Shown: positions 48,584 through 58,569, counted from the stretch's first letter. The stretch is 64,000 nt of DNA from Lelliottia amnigena (GCA_900635465.1 LR134135.1:2046001-2110000); one strand, 5' to 3'. Notes: generated by a model from the letters alone, not told the origin. Numbers and translations: made by a program.

Positions 48584-48945
48584 TGAATACGCTCGATCCG
48601 CTTTTCGCCCGTCTGGCGCGGTCGACGTTCCGCTCGCGCTTTCGGCTGGGCACCAAAGAGCGACAATATTGTTGGGACAAAGGCGCGGACATTATCGACC
48701 AGCATGCGGCGGATTTTATCGCTCGTCGGCTGGCTCCCGTACAGCCGGTTAACGATGGGAAACAGACCCCCATGCGCGGTCATCCGGTGTTTATTGCCCA
48801 GCACGCTACCGCAACGTGCTGTCGCGGCTGTCTGGAGAAGTGGCACCAGATTCCCCAAGGACAAGCGTTAGATGGCGATCAACAGGCTTATGTCGTGACC
48901 GTTATTCACCATTGGCTGGTCCTGCAAATGAACGCCAAACATTGA
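48583..48945 (+). CDS. yneG: DUF4186 protein YneG
   Basis: A 120-aa protein colinear with E. coli YneG. It is rich in potential metal ligands: RHAAD-like DQHAADFIARRL, GHPVFIAQHATATCCRGCLEKWH. The CC..C and His residues suggest a small zinc site. The function is unknown. It is translationally coupled to glsB by a one-base overlap and has kept this position in E. coli. Confidence 0.93.
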   Translation: MNTLDPLFARLARSTFRSRFRLGTKERQYCWDKGADIIDQHAADFIARRLAPVQPVNDGKQTPMRGHPVFIAQHATATCCRGCLEKWHQIPQGQALDGDQQAYVVTVIHHWLVLQMNAKH

Positions 48946-49054
48946 GGGCTTATCTTGCCGGGTTATGCATGTTACACATACATGCTAATCTTTGATTATT
49001 CCTGCTGATGACCGCTAAATGATTGCGTTAAGCGATTATATGGATTGATATTTA

Positions 49055-50503
49055 ATGCCCTCTTCCTTGCTCTCATTTATGCCGTTCCGGCCCGACAACG
49101 TTCTGCGGAATTCACTCAGCATTTTCGCGCTCACCACGCTGTTTTATCTTATTGGTGCAGAACTGCGTCTCGTGGAAGCGCTCTCACTCTTCTGGCCGCT
49201 GAACGGCGTCATGGCAGGGGTGTTCGCCCGCTATGCGTATCTCAATCGACTGCGTTACTACGCGGTGTCCTATGTCGCTATGCTGATGTATGACGCGGTG
49301 ACGACCAACTGGGGCATTGCCTCCGTGGTGATTAATCTCTCCAATATGGTCTTCATCGTCACGGTGGCTCAGCTGGTCACGCGGGACAAACAAATGGGAC
49401 GCCAAACGCCTGAGCCTATCAATGCGCTGCGGCTGTTTAACTATTGTCTGATTGCTGCGTTGCTGTGTGCGCTGGTGGGGGCGATCGGCTCTGTTGGCAT
49501 TGACAGTCAAACCTTCTGGCCGCTGTATGCCGACTGGTTTAGCGAGCAGTTTTCAACGGGTGTGCTCATTTTACCGTGCCTGCTGACGATCAAAGTGCCG
49601 GAGATGAATCGTTCGGTGCAGGTGGGGCATTTCTTGCCTGTGCTGGCGCTGGTGGTGTCGGTGATCGCCTCTGTGGCTATTGGCGGCGCGGGCAGTCTGG
49701 CATTTCCGTTGCCGGCGCTTATCTGGTGTGCCGTCCGGTATTCCCTCCCGGCGACCTGTCTGCTGACGTTCCTGACCGGGGGAATCGAAATTATCCTGGT
49801 GGCCAATTCCATTATCGATATTGCCGTCGCCACGCCGCTGTCTACGCCGATGATGTTCTCTGCGCGCCTTGGCATTGCCACAATGGCCATTTGTCCCATC
49901 ATGGTTTCCGTGAGCGTGGCGGCGATCAATTCGCTTATTTATCAGGTTTCTCTGCGAGCCGATTACGATTTTCTCACGCGTGTGTATTCGCGTTCAGGCT
50001 TGTATGAGGCGCTGAAGCATGAAGAGTCTCATCGGCATCCCCGTTTTTTAACGGTCATGCTTCTGGATATTGATTACTTCAAAAGCATCAACGACAACTA
50101 TGGTCATGAATGTGGCGATAGCGTGCTGGCCGCATTTGCTGGGAAAGTGCAGCAGGTCGTGGGCGAAGACGGGATCGTTGCGCGAATGGGGGGCGAAGAA
50201 TTTGTGGTCGTGGTGAATTCGGGCGATGTACGTCAGGGCGTCGAGCTTGCTGAACGAATTAGAGAAACTATTGCATCACACCCGTTTAGCTGGCGTCAGC
50301 AAACGCTTTTTTTGACAGTCAGTATTGGCCTCGGCAGTGCAAAAGCTGAATCCTGGCAGCTGACGGATGTGTTTAACACGCTTTTGGCCGAAGCCGACGA
50401 TTATCTCTATCGTTCGAAAAAAGCAGGGCGAAATCGTACCAGTGCGCGTCAACCGAACGATCGGCCAGCGGTAGGCGAGGGAAAAAATCCCGAACGCGTG
50501 TAA
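49055..50503 (+). CDS. dgcF: Membrane diguanylate cyclase with MASE1-like sensor, DgcF (YneF)
   Basis: A 482-aa protein with about eight N-terminal helices of MASE1 type (residues ~15-305, including FWPLNGVMAGVFARYAYL) and a C-terminal GGDEF domain (~315-465). It has an active signature RMGGEEF, so c-di-GMP synthesis is expected. The position four residues upstream, where product-inhibited cyclases have RxxD, reads GEDG, so the inhibitory site appears absent. It occupies the E. coli yneF position between yneG and uxaB. The start has a poor ribosome site. Confidence 0.88.
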   Translation: MPSSLLSFMPFRPDNVLRNSLSIFALTTLFYLIGAELRLVEALSLFWPLNGVMAGVFARYAYLNRLRYYAVSYVAMLMYDAVTTNWGIASVVINLSNMVFIVTVAQLVTRDKQMGRQTPEPINALRLFNYCLIAALLCALVGAIGSVGIDSQTFWPLYADWFSEQFSTGVLILPCLLTIKVPEMNRSVQVGHFLPVLALVVSVIASVAIGGAGSLAFPLPALIWCAVRYSLPATCLLTFLTGGIEIILVANSIIDIAVATPLSTPMMFSARLGIATMAICPIMVSVSVAAINSLIYQVSLRADYDFLTRVYSRSGLYEALKHEESHRHPRFLTVMLLDIDYFKSINDNYGHECGDSVLAAFAGKVQQVVGEDGIVARMGGEEFVVVVNSGDVRQGVELAERIRETIASHPFSWRQQTLFLTVSIGLGSAKAESWQLTDVFNTLLAEADDYLYRSKKAGRNRTSARQPNDRPAVGEGKNPERV

Positions 50504-50620
50504 CCGTCACCATCCCAGGCAGAATGCGGCACAGATGTTATCAATATGCGGATATAATTGTTGCCAGGTATTTTTAAGCTCAATAAGATACCCGAGATTT
50601 CACATCGGAAAAAACGCAGC

Positions 50621-51676
50621 ATGAACGGAATGGACAAACTGAGTAAACAGCATCGCTTACCAGGGAACCGGTTTGTCAAACGTATGTTTTTGATGCGTAT
50701 CCTTGGCACATTTCTCTGTTTTATTCCTATTCTTACCGTTTTGATTGAACAGCAACGTTCAGAATGGCTAATGCTTTTACTCGCACTGAATGCCTTTGTC
50801 TGGCCAACCGTGGCGTGGCAACACGCCAGCCGATCTTCAACGCCGCTGGTGACCGAGCATCACAATCTGGTTGTGGACGCCGCGGCGGGCGGGTTCTGGA
50901 TAGCGATGATGGCGGTGAATCCGCTGCCCTCGGTGGTGATTGCCACCATCCTGTTGGCGGATCGGCTCTCCGCCGGCGGTTTTGTCCTGATGAGAAAAGC
51001 CGCTGTTGCGATGCTGGTGGTGTTTCTCGCGGCCTGGCTGACGCAAGGCATGCACATCGATATCTTCGTTTCTCAGCAAACCATGTTTGCGACGCTGCCG
51101 TTAATTGCCATCTATATTATTGCCCTGAGCGTGCTGACCGACAGCATTGCTATCCGCTTGCGCGTGAAATCTCGCGAGCTTGAACGGATCGCGATGATGG
51201 ATCCGTTGCTGGACATTGCTAACCGACGCCTACTGGAAAAACGCATCGAAAAAGAGCTTAAAAAGCTCCAGCATGACAGTCGCGAATCGGCGCTGATGTT
51301 TATCGATATCGATAATTTTAAAGAGGTGAACGATCGTTTTGGCCATAAAGTTGGGGATACGATGCTGGCGACGGTGTCAGAGATTCTGCATCTGGCTACC
51401 CGACAGACGGATACCCCGGCGCGGCTGGGCGGGGATGAATTTGTCATCCTGCTGCCGAACACCTCAATTGAAGAGGCACATGTGGTGGCGTCGCGAATTA
51501 TGGAGGCCGCCGCGGTCATGGACGACGTGGCGGAAGAAGCGATAAATTGTACGTTAAGTATCGGTATTGCGGGGGCAACTCGTGATATGGAAAATGTCAC
51601 CGATTGGCTACAGGCCGCTGATACCGCACTTTATCAGGCCAAACGCGGCGGTAAAAATCGAATTTACGCGCACTGA
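50621..51676 (+). CDS. Membrane diguanylate cyclase with MASE2 sensor
   Basis: A 351-aa cyclase with an N-terminal MASE2 membrane module (residues ~10-170, LSKQHRLPGNRFVKRMFLMRILG...) of the type found in AdrA/DgcC, then a GGDEF domain (~185-350). The signature is RLGGDEF and an inhibitory I-site RQTD is placed correctly upstream, so it should be active and product-regulated. The start at 50621 is chosen because residues upstream are not MASE2-like. It is the second of three GGDEF genes in a row and is absent from the E. coli locus. Confidence 0.87.
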   Translation: MNGMDKLSKQHRLPGNRFVKRMFLMRILGTFLCFIPILTVLIEQQRSEWLMLLLALNAFVWPTVAWQHASRSSTPLVTEHHNLVVDAAAGGFWIAMMAVNPLPSVVIATILLADRLSAGGFVLMRKAAVAMLVVFLAAWLTQGMHIDIFVSQQTMFATLPLIAIYIIALSVLTDSIAIRLRVKSRELERIAMMDPLLDIANRRLLEKRIEKELKKLQHDSRESALMFIDIDNFKEVNDRFGHKVGDTMLATVSEILHLATRQTDTPARLGGDEFVILLPNTSIEEAHVVASRIMEAAAVMDDVAEEAINCTLSIGIAGATRDMENVTDWLQAADTALYQAKRGGKNRIYAH

Positions 51677-51728
51677 CAAGTCGCTTGTTTAGGCTAAGCT
51701 ATTAAAAAGCTGAGTGTCAGGAGACATT

Positions 51729-52694
51729 ATGAAAGCGCCTGCAATTCCTGCCAATGAATCTGAACGTCTGCTCGCCCTGCGCGAATCCGGGCTTCTGGAA
51801 TCGAATCATCTTCAGCCCTATGACCGGATCAGTCGTCTGGCGAAACGCCTGTTTAATGTGCCCGTGGCGACGGTTAATTTGATGGATGAGCGCGTGCAAG
51901 TCGCCATGTCGACAGAAGGTGCTAAGACATCCGGGCTGCCGCGAAACCTCTCTTTTTGCGGGCACACCATTCTGGATAACGCTCCGCTGGTGGTCCCTGA
52001 TACGCATCACGACGCCCGTTTCCGCGATAATCCGCTGGTCACGGGGACGCCGGGTGTGCGCTTTTATGCAGGGGTACCGCTCTCTTTGCCGAACGGGGCA
52101 ATTGTCGGAACGTTATGCCTGATGGATTATGTTCCCCGTGAAATGAGCCCTTCAGATCTGACGGCGCTTAACGATCTCGCCGCGCTGGTAGAAGATGAAT
52201 TTGCCGCAGCCTGTGCGGCAACGACCGATGAATTGACGGGATTGTTTAACCGCCGTGGATTTAACCAGTTTGCGGCATTCGCGCTTTCCGGTGCCAGACG
52301 ACGCGCGGAACCGTTAACGCTCGCCTGGATGGATTTGGACCGCTTCAGGCAGATTAACGAACGTTACGGGCACGCCGAGGGTGATGTTGCACTAAAAGCG
52401 ATGACGGAACTGATGCGTGGCGCATTCCGTGAGGCTGACCTGCTGGTGCGTTACGGCGGCGATGAATTCGCGGTGCTGTTTGCGGACACCGATGAGCAGG
52501 GGGCGTGGATAGCAATGCAATATTTAAACGAACAGGTGGCGAAGTACAATCAGCGCGGCCTGCACCCCTGGAGCCTGACATTCTCCTGGGGCGTGTGTGA
52601 GTTTGACCATCAGCAAAACGATCTTCAGCGCTGGCTGCAAACTGCCGATGAAAAAATTTCCGCCATGAAGCAGCAGTACGCTGTCGGTCCTTAA
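51729..52694 (+). CDS. Soluble GAF-GGDEF diguanylate cyclase
   Basis: A 321-aa cytoplasmic protein. A GAF domain (residues ~25-160, with SFCGHTILDNAPLVVPD and GVRFYAGVPLSLPNGAIVGTLCL) is followed by a GGDEF domain (~165-320). The active signature is RYGGDEF and the I-site READ is intact. No membrane segment is present, so it senses an intracellular cue. The ATG at 51729 has AGGAGACATT before it. It is the third of three successive GGDEF genes; the 52-bp gap to the previous one allows cotranscription. Confidence 0.88.
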   Translation: MKAPAIPANESERLLALRESGLLESNHLQPYDRISRLAKRLFNVPVATVNLMDERVQVAMSTEGAKTSGLPRNLSFCGHTILDNAPLVVPDTHHDARFRDNPLVTGTPGVRFYAGVPLSLPNGAIVGTLCLMDYVPREMSPSDLTALNDLAALVEDEFAAACAATTDELTGLFNRRGFNQFAAFALSGARRRAEPLTLAWMDLDRFRQINERYGHAEGDVALKAMTELMRGAFREADLLVRYGGDEFAVLFADTDEQGAWIAMQYLNEQVAKYNQRGLHPWSLTFSWGVCEFDHQQNDLQRWLQTADEKISAMKQQYAVGP

Positions 52695-52777
52695 CATCAC
52701 AAAGACCTATGGCGGGTCAACTTGCGATAAATCATTATTAATAGCAATGTGTTGGGGTCACTTTACAAGGAAATCCT

Positions 52778-53305
52778 ATGACCCCGTCAATGTCCGTTCA
52801 TTCGCTCTCTCGGGATGAAATCCTCTCCAATATTGATGCCCTGGCCGATATTCTCGCCAACTGCGTAAACGGCGGGGCATCAGTCAGTTTCATGGCGCCT
52901 TTTTCTCATCAAGATGCGTGCGCATTCTGGCGCGGCGTCGCCGAAAGCGTCGAACGCCAGGAGCGTACCGTGATGGTGTGTCGCGACCCGCACGGCGAGC
53001 TTTTAGGCACTGTACAACTCCTGACCGATCAACCCGAAAATCAGCCGCATCGCGCCGATGTCGCCAAACTGTTGGTCCATGAAAAAGCGCGCCGCCGTGG
53101 TGTGGCCATGGCATTAATGGAAGCGCTTGAAGCTGCCGCCAGAGAGCAAGGCAAAACCGTTCTGGTGCTGGATACCGCAAGCGGTAGCGGGGCAGAAAGC
53201 TTCTATGTGCGTGGTGGTTGGATCAGAGTGGGCGAAATCCCGGATTACGCGCTGATGCCAGACGGCGAAATGACGGCGACGACCGTGTTCTATAAGTTTT
53301 TATAA
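52778..53305 (+). CDS. GNAT-family N-acetyltransferase
   Basis: A 175-aa acetyltransferase. The acetyl-CoA-binding segment is VHEKARRRGVAMALMEALEAAAREQG (residues ~101-126) and the C-terminal part LVLDTASGSGAESFYVRGGWIRVGEIPDYA is typical of small-molecule acetyltransferases. An unknown substrate is most honest; the antibiotic acetylators of this subgroup are similar in shape but not diagnostic here. AAGGAAATCCT precedes the ATG. It lies between the cyclases and uxaB and is not in the E. coli locus. Confidence 0.85.
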   Translation: MTPSMSVHSLSRDEILSNIDALADILANCVNGGASVSFMAPFSHQDACAFWRGVAESVERQERTVMVCRDPHGELLGTVQLLTDQPENQPHRADVAKLLVHEKARRRGVAMALMEALEAAAREQGKTVLVLDTASGSGAESFYVRGGWIRVGEIPDYALMPDGEMTATTVFYKFL

Positions 53306-53371
53306 TTTATTTCACAATTGCTGCATGAATTGATCAAAACAGGGTTTCATGGTCGAAAAGTTTGATAAGTT

Positions 53372-53382
53372 ATTGGACCAAT
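53372..53382. promoter_or_regulatory. Inverted repeat upstream of uxaB
   Basis: A perfect ATTGG-A-CCAAT dyad lies 40 bases before uxaB. TTGG/CCAA half-sites recall ExuR/UxuR operators, but the 1-bp spacer is shorter than in the E. coli sites I know, so the assignment is weak. Confidence 0.3.
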
Positions 53383-53422
53383 CTTGTCGGGCTGTATGAC
53401 TACTTAAAAAAGGAACCCTATT

Positions 53423-54875
53423 GTGAACACACTCAACCGTCGCGATTTCCCCGGTGCGCTCTATCCTGAACGTATCATTCAGTTTGGTGAAGGTAACTTT
53501 CTGCGTGCGTTCATCGACTGGCAGATCGATCTGTTAAACGAACATACGGATCTGAATTCGGGCGTGGTGATTGTCCGCCCAATCCAGAGCGATTTTCCGC
53601 CTTCACTGAGCACCCAGGACGGTTTGTACACCACAATCATTCGTGGTCTGAATGAGCAGGGCGAAGCGGTGAGCGATGCGCGTCTTATCCGCTCCGTTAA
53701 CCGCGAAATCAGTGTTTACAGCCAGTACGACGAATTCCTTAAGCTTGCGCACAATCCTGACATGCGCTTTGTTTTCTCCAACACCACGGAAGCGGGCATC
53801 AGCTACCACGCCGAAGACAAATTTGACGATGCGCCTGCCGTCAGTTATCCCGCCAAACTCACCCGTTTGCTGTTCGAGCGCTTCAGCCATTTCAACGGTG
53901 CGGCTGATAAAGGTTGGGTCATCATTCCTTGCGAACTGATTGATTATAACGGCGATGCCCTGCGTGAACTGGTGCTTCGTTATGCGCAAGAGTGGGCCTT
54001 GCCTGCAGAATTTACGCAATGGTTGAAATGATGCTAACGCCTTCTGCTCAACGCTGGTTGACCGTATTGTAACGGGTTATCCGCGTGACGAAGTTGCCGC
54101 ACTTGAAACAGAGCTGGGCTATCACGACAGCTTCCTGGATACCGCTGAGCACTTCTATCTGTTTGTCATCCAGGGACCGAAATCCCTCGCCAGCGAATTG
54201 CGTCTGGACAAACTTTCGCTGAATGTGCTGATTGTCGACGACATCAAGCCGTATAAAGAACGTAAAGTCGCGATCCTGAACGGGGCGCATACCGCGCTGG
54301 TTCCCGTTGCTTTCCAGGCTGGTCTGGACACCGTCGGCGAAGCCATGAACGACGCAGAGGTTTGTGCGTTTGTTGAAAAAGCCATTTATCAGGAAATTAT
54401 TCCGGTACTCGATTTGCCGAAAGATGAGCTGGAATCCTTCGCCAGTGCGGTGACAGGGCGTTTCCGTAACCCGTACATTAAGCATCAGCTGTTGTCGATT
54501 GCGTTGAACGGCATGACAAAATACCGTACCCGCATCTTGCCTCAACTGCTGGCAGGGCAGAAAGCAACCGGCAAATTACCGGCTCGCCTGACGTTTGCCC
54601 TTGCCGCGCTGATTGCGTTCTATCGCGGGGAGCGCAACGGGGAACGTTATCCGGTACAAGATGACCAGCACTGGCTTGATCGCTATCAGCAGCTGTGGAC
54701 CCAGCATCATGACAAACAGATCAGCACCAGCGAACTGGTGAAAACCGTTCTGAGCGTGAGCGAGCATTGGGAACAAGACCTGACGAAAGTCAGCGGATTG
54801 GTAGAACAAGTTACGCTCGACCTTGATGCGATTTTGCTTCAGGGAATGCGCACCGCGGTGAAACAGCTCTGCTAA
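53423..54875 (+). CDS. uxaB: Tagaturonate reductase (altronate oxidoreductase), frameshifted
   Basis: An NADH-dependent enzyme of hexuronate breakdown interconverting D-tagaturonate and D-altronate; 483 aa after correction, equal to E. coli UxaB. The N-terminal nucleotide-binding part has [23 protein letters not shown]. The C-terminal polyol-dehydrogenase domain has [28 protein letters not shown]. One extra A in 54026-54028 turns [15 protein letters not shown] into QWLK plus stop. The start is GTG with AAGGAA upstream. A strong terminator follows. Confidence 0.92.
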
Positions 54876-54882
54876 TCATTGC

Positions 54883-54904
54883 CCCGGCTGCGGCCGGGTT
54901 TTTT
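54883..54904 (+). terminator. Rho-independent terminator of uxaB
   Basis: The stem CCCGGC/GCCGGG with a TGCG loop is followed by six T. It lies 8 bases after the stop codon. Confidence 0.92.
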
Positions 54905-55077
54905 AAAACAGTGCATTAGTTACAACATACTATTTACCGGGCTTTTTAAAAACACACTTCAGCATCGTGCCACTCTTTGTCTGATAGGGTAGAAATGCAA
55001 TATCCTGGTAACAAGCTTGCAACGGTGACGGCGATCACGTTTAATAGTCACGCTCTTTATTTTGCCTGAAGCTGACT

Positions 55078-55992
55078 ATGATTGTTCGTCCTCAACAGCA
55101 CTGGCTGCGCCTGATTTTTGTCTGGCACGGTTCCGTCCTGTCTAAAATTTTTACCCGGCTGTTTCTCAACTTTTTGTTATCAATTGCCGTCGTTTTGGCG
55201 CTGCCCTGGTACTCGTCGCTGGGTTTCAAGCTGACCGTTGCGCCATTCAGTATTCTTGGCGTGGCGATCGCTATTTTCCTCGGTTTTCGCAATAACGCCT
55301 GTTATTCGCGCTACGTTGAAGCTCGCCAGCTGTGGGGGCAGTTGATGATAGCGTCACGCTCGTTGTTTCGCGAGGTGAAAAACACCTTACCGGACGATCC
55401 GCATCTGGGTGAGTTTGTGCGCCTGCAAATTGCTTTCGCCCATTGTTTACGCATGACGTTGCGCCGACAGCCGCAGGCCGAAAGGCTGGCACGCTATCTC
55501 AGTGCAGACCACCTGCGGGCGGCGATGGATTCTCAATCTCCGGCTAACCGTATCCTGCTCATCATGGGCGAGTGGCTGGCCATTCGCCGCAGAGAAGGGC
55601 AGCTGTCGGATATTCTTTTCCACAGTTTGAATAATCGCCTGAATGATATGTCGGTCGTGCTGGCGGGTTGCGAGCGTATCGCCAATACGCCCGTCCCGTT
55701 TGCGTACACGTTGATTTTGCATCGCACCGTCTATTTGTTCTGCATCATGCTGCCGTTTGCGCTGGTTGGCGATCTGCATTACATGACGCCGTTCATCTCC
55801 GTTCTGGTCTCTTATACCTTCATTGCACTCGATGCGCTGGCAGAAGAGCTGGAAGAGCCGTTTGGTATTGAAAACAATGATTTGCCGCTCGATGCAATCT
55901 GCAATGCGATGGAAATCGATCTGCTGCAAATGAACGATGAGCCAGAAATCCCCGCACGACTGTTACCCGACAGACGCTATCAGCTGACGTGA
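55078..55992 (+). CDS. yneE: Bestrophin-family membrane protein YneE
   Basis: A 304-aa member of the bestrophin/RFP-TM family of anion or ion channels, colinear with E. coli YneE. It starts MIVRPQQHWLRLIFVWHGSVLSKIF. Hydrophobic segments lie at ~30-70 (pore-lining neck region), ~210-245 and nearby. The family Ca/ion-binding-like tail EELEEPFGIENNDLPLDAICNAMEIDL is present. The role in enterics is not established. Gene order tam-yneE-uxaB is as in E. coli, apart from inserted acetyltransferase genes. Confidence 0.93.
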   Translation: MIVRPQQHWLRLIFVWHGSVLSKIFTRLFLNFLLSIAVVLALPWYSSLGFKLTVAPFSILGVAIAIFLGFRNNACYSRYVEARQLWGQLMIASRSLFREVKNTLPDDPHLGEFVRLQIAFAHCLRMTLRRQPQAERLARYLSADHLRAAMDSQSPANRILLIMGEWLAIRRREGQLSDILFHSLNNRLNDMSVVLAGCERIANTPVPFAYTLILHRTVYLFCIMLPFALVGDLHYMTPFISVLVSYTFIALDALAEELEEPFGIENNDLPLDAICNAMEIDLLQMNDEPEIPARLLPDRRYQLT

Positions 55993-55999
55993 TGAACCC

Positions 56000-56548
56000 T
56001 CAGGAACGCTTCAGGGCGTTCCACTCTTCGCGTGAAATTTCCCAAAGCTCGGAATCCAGTTCGCCGCAGACGTAGGCTTTCTTTTCGGTTTTCACCAGAC
56101 GCATGCCGCTGCTGACGGAAATCCGCTGTGAACGGTCGTTGATAGCGGCTTTCGGCGCGCGAAGAAGAGGTCTGTTTAGCGTGTTAAACCAATAATCTGT
56201 GGCGGCAATGCTGGCTTCTCGCATCAATCCCTGACCCTGCCATTCCGGCGCAAGCCAGAATCCACGATTGTTATCTTCCTCGTCGTACAGGCAGATTAGT
56301 CCTATCAATTGGTCGGGATCGTCATGCCGGCGAATCGTCCAAAACCAGGCGATACCTTTTTCGATATCCGGCAGCGCAACGTTATTGACGTAATATTCTG
56401 CCCCATTTTCCGGGTAGGGCCAGGGCACGCTGGCGACCATATAACGAACAATCTCCCAGCGCGGATAACGCTTCTGAATTTGCTCCGCATCCGTTTTTTC
56501 TAACGGCTTCAGTAACAGACGTTCCGTGGTGAGCGTTGGCGTGGCCAT
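56000..56548 (-). CDS. RimJ/RimL-type GNAT acetyltransferase
   Basis: A 182-aa acetyltransferase of the RimJ/RimL subfamily, recognised by the N-terminal TPTLTTERLLLKPLEKTDAEQI, the strand RGFWLAPEWQGQGLMREA (acetyl-CoA loop) and the AINDRSQRISVSSGMRLV segment. Members acetylate protein N-termini or small molecules; the target is not predictable. Its stop is 8 bases from the convergent yneE stop. It forms a local group with two more GNAT genes on the opposite strand. Confidence 0.88.
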   Translation of the reverse strand: MATPTLTTERLLLKPLEKTDAEQIQKRYPRWEIVRYMVASVPWPYPENGAEYYVNNVALPDIEKGIAWFWTIRRHDDPDQLIGLICLYDEEDNNRGFWLAPEWQGQGLMREASIAATDYWFNTLNRPLLRAPKAAINDRSQRISVSSGMRLVKTEKKAYVCGELDSELWEISREEWNALKRS

Positions 56549-56643
56549 GTCAGGATCTCCCGTTTTAGTCGTTATGTTTTTGTTTGCCTTCTGCTATTTT
56601 CATGAGTATCACATTCTAAAAAGCCTGAACAGCAGAGGAATAA

Positions 56644-57114
56644 ATGACCTTAAGACGTGCAGTACCTGAGGAAGCAGAAAAACTCTGGCAAATTCGCAAT
56701 CTGGCGATTCGCGCAGGCTGCCAGAGCAGTTATGACGCCGAGGTTATCGATCGCTGGACGCCCGATCTCATGCCGGAGAGCTATCGTCAGGTCGTTATCG
56801 ACAATCCCTTTTTCGTCGCCGTTGATGAAAACGGCGAACCGATCGCCACAGGCTATCTCGATCTGGCGATGAACAGCGTGGAGGCCGTGTTTACTGCGCC
56901 GAACGCGACGGGTAAAGGACTGGCCGGGGCGATTATCGCGGCCATAAAAGCGGAGGCGCGCCAACGGGGAATAACGCGGATCACGCTCTCATCCACGCCC
57001 AATGCGCACGCATTTTATCTGAAGCAAGGGTTTAGCACGCTCGGCGAGAACCTGTATGTTTCAAAACTTGCAGGAGCCGAACTACGCTGTGTCGATATGG
57101 CAATCGACGTCTGA
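56644..57114 (+). CDS. GNAT-family N-acetyltransferase (YafP-like)
   Basis: A 156-aa acetyltransferase with the pattern seen in YafP-type proteins. The N-terminus is LRRAVPEEAEKLWQIRNLAIRAGC. FVAVDENGEPIATGYLDL and FTAPNATGKGLAGAIIAAIKAEA (acetyl-CoA loop ~85-103) follow, then TLSSTPNAHAFYLKQGF. The substrate is unknown. CAGAGGAATAA precedes the ATG. The next GNAT gene starts 13 bases after its stop, so the two are probably cotranscribed. Confidence 0.87.
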   Translation: MTLRRAVPEEAEKLWQIRNLAIRAGCQSSYDAEVIDRWTPDLMPESYRQVVIDNPFFVAVDENGEPIATGYLDLAMNSVEAVFTAPNATGKGLAGAIIAAIKAEARQRGITRITLSSTPNAHAFYLKQGFSTLGENLYVSKLAGAELRCVDMAIDV

Positions 57115-57127
57115 AAAGAGGTTATCA

Positions 57128-57569
57128 ATGACCATAAAGGTGAGAGAGTTACGTCCGGAAGATTATGCGCAATGGCGATTGCTCTGGGATGGATATGTCA
57201 GTTTCTATAATCATCACCTGGATGAATCGGTCACGAAATTCACCTGGGAAAGGGCGCTTAACCCTGATTCAGCTCTTTTTATGCCGGGTAGCCGAAACAG
57301 AGGGGAAAGCGATCGGTTTTGCCCTCTGCGTGCTGCATGAAGGGACATGGACCACGGCACCCATTTGCTATCTGGAGGATCTGTATGTCGATGCCGACGC
57401 CAGAGGCATGGGCGCGGGTAAAGCCCTGCTTGATGCGCTCCAGTCCGAAGGAAAACGAGAGGGATGGTCGATGCTTTACTGGATGACGCGGCAGGAAAAC
57501 CCCGCGCGGCGGCTCTATGACCGTTATGCCGGGGTGGATGATTTTGTACGTTACCGTGTGCCGCTTTGA
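57128..57569 (+). CDS. GNAT-family N-acetyltransferase (frameshifted)
   Basis: An acetyltransferase of about 146 aa after correction. The start IKVRELRPEDYAQWRLLWDGYVSFY and the later CYLEDLYVDADARGMGAGKALLDAL (acetyl-CoA loop) and YWMTRQENPARRLYDRYAG are typical of diamine-like or aminoglycoside-like GNATs, but the substrate is unknown. One extra T in the run 57276-57280 breaks the frame at DSALLCRVAETEGK. AGAGG precedes the ATG. A TCACACTG/CAGTGTGA hairpin (57579-57610) follows. Confidence 0.82.
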
Positions 57570-57625
57570 GCATTAACGTCACACTGACTGCCATATTGCC
57601 GACAGTGTGATGAAAAGTTTTTTGT

Positions 57626-58384
57626 CTAAGGCTCTCGTCTGGCAACGAAAAACAGTCGCGGAAAGGCCAGTAATATCTGTCCATTTTCCTGAATTGGATA
57701 CTGCTGAACCAGCAGTTCATGATACCGCTCCAGAAACTTCAGCTGTTCATTTTCGCTTAACTCCTGCATCCACGGACGTAAACCCGTCGCACTGACCCAG
57801 TCAATAATGGCCTGGTGGGAGCTCATTTTGTGGTAGTACGTGGTTCGCCAGATGTCCACATCGCAACCGGCTTCCGTCAAAATATCATAATAAGCATGAA
57901 TACCCGGCAGCGGCTCGCGGGCACGATTTGGATAGCCCTGTTCGTAAGCGACTTCTCGCATCAGAACATGGCTCGGTTCGTCGGTGTTATCGGGCATTTG
58001 CACCGCCAGAACGCCATTGAGTTTGAGCAGGGAAATGAGGTGCGGGAGCAACACGTAATGATCCGGAATCCACTGCAGGGAAGCGTTAGCGTAAATAAGG
58101 TCGACAGCGTGTTCTGGCTTAAACTGCCGGACGTCAGCCTCAATGAAGCGACATTCAGGCACCGCAACGCGCGCCTGTTCCAGCATCGCAGGCGAATTAT
58201 CGACACCCATAATCCGGGCCAACGGCCAGCGTTGATGTAAAAGGGCGGTGCTGTTGCCGGGGCCGCAGCCTAAGTCGAGCACATCTGACACATCGTCTAG
58301 CGCAATGCGTGCGAGTAATTCCGCAGCCGGACGCGTTCGTTCCGCGCCATATTGCAGATATAAAGAGGGATTCCAGTCAGCCAT
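57626..58384 (-). CDS. tam: Trans-aconitate 2-methyltransferase
   Basis: A SAM-dependent methyltransferase of 252 aa, matching E. coli Tam in length. It esterifies trans-aconitate, a toxic by-product of the citric-acid cycle. Motif I is [19 protein letters not shown] (residues 37-55); [17 protein letters not shown] and [24 protein letters not shown] are family-specific. The start at 58384 ([13 protein letters not shown]) matches the family; the longer open frame upstream does not. This is the end of the block shared with E. coli. Confidence 0.94.
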   Translation of the reverse strand: MADWNPSLYLQYGAERTRPAAELLARIALDDVSDVLDLGCGPGNSTALLHQRWPLARIMGVDNSPAMLEQARVAVPECRFIEADVRQFKPEHAVDLIYANASLQWIPDHYVLLPHLISLLKLNGVLAVQMPDNTDEPSHVLMREVAYEQGYPNRAREPLPGIHAYYDILTEAGCDVDIWRTTYYHKMSSHQAIIDWVSATGLRPWMQELSENEQLKFLERYHELLVQQYPIQENGQILLAFPRLFFVARREP

Positions 58385-58569
58385 GCGCACATCTCCTGGT
58401 TGCGTGTACAAAAAGTGTAGATGATCCGCTATTTTTGGTCTGTTTCGACGCTCAACTCAACCCTATCATCGGCGCAACAATTCTTCTTATGATTGTGGCA
58501 GCAAATGCTTTTCTGATTCTCATCATTTTCTCACCACTATTTCCCGTTTTCAGATGTTGTGCTTAAATA

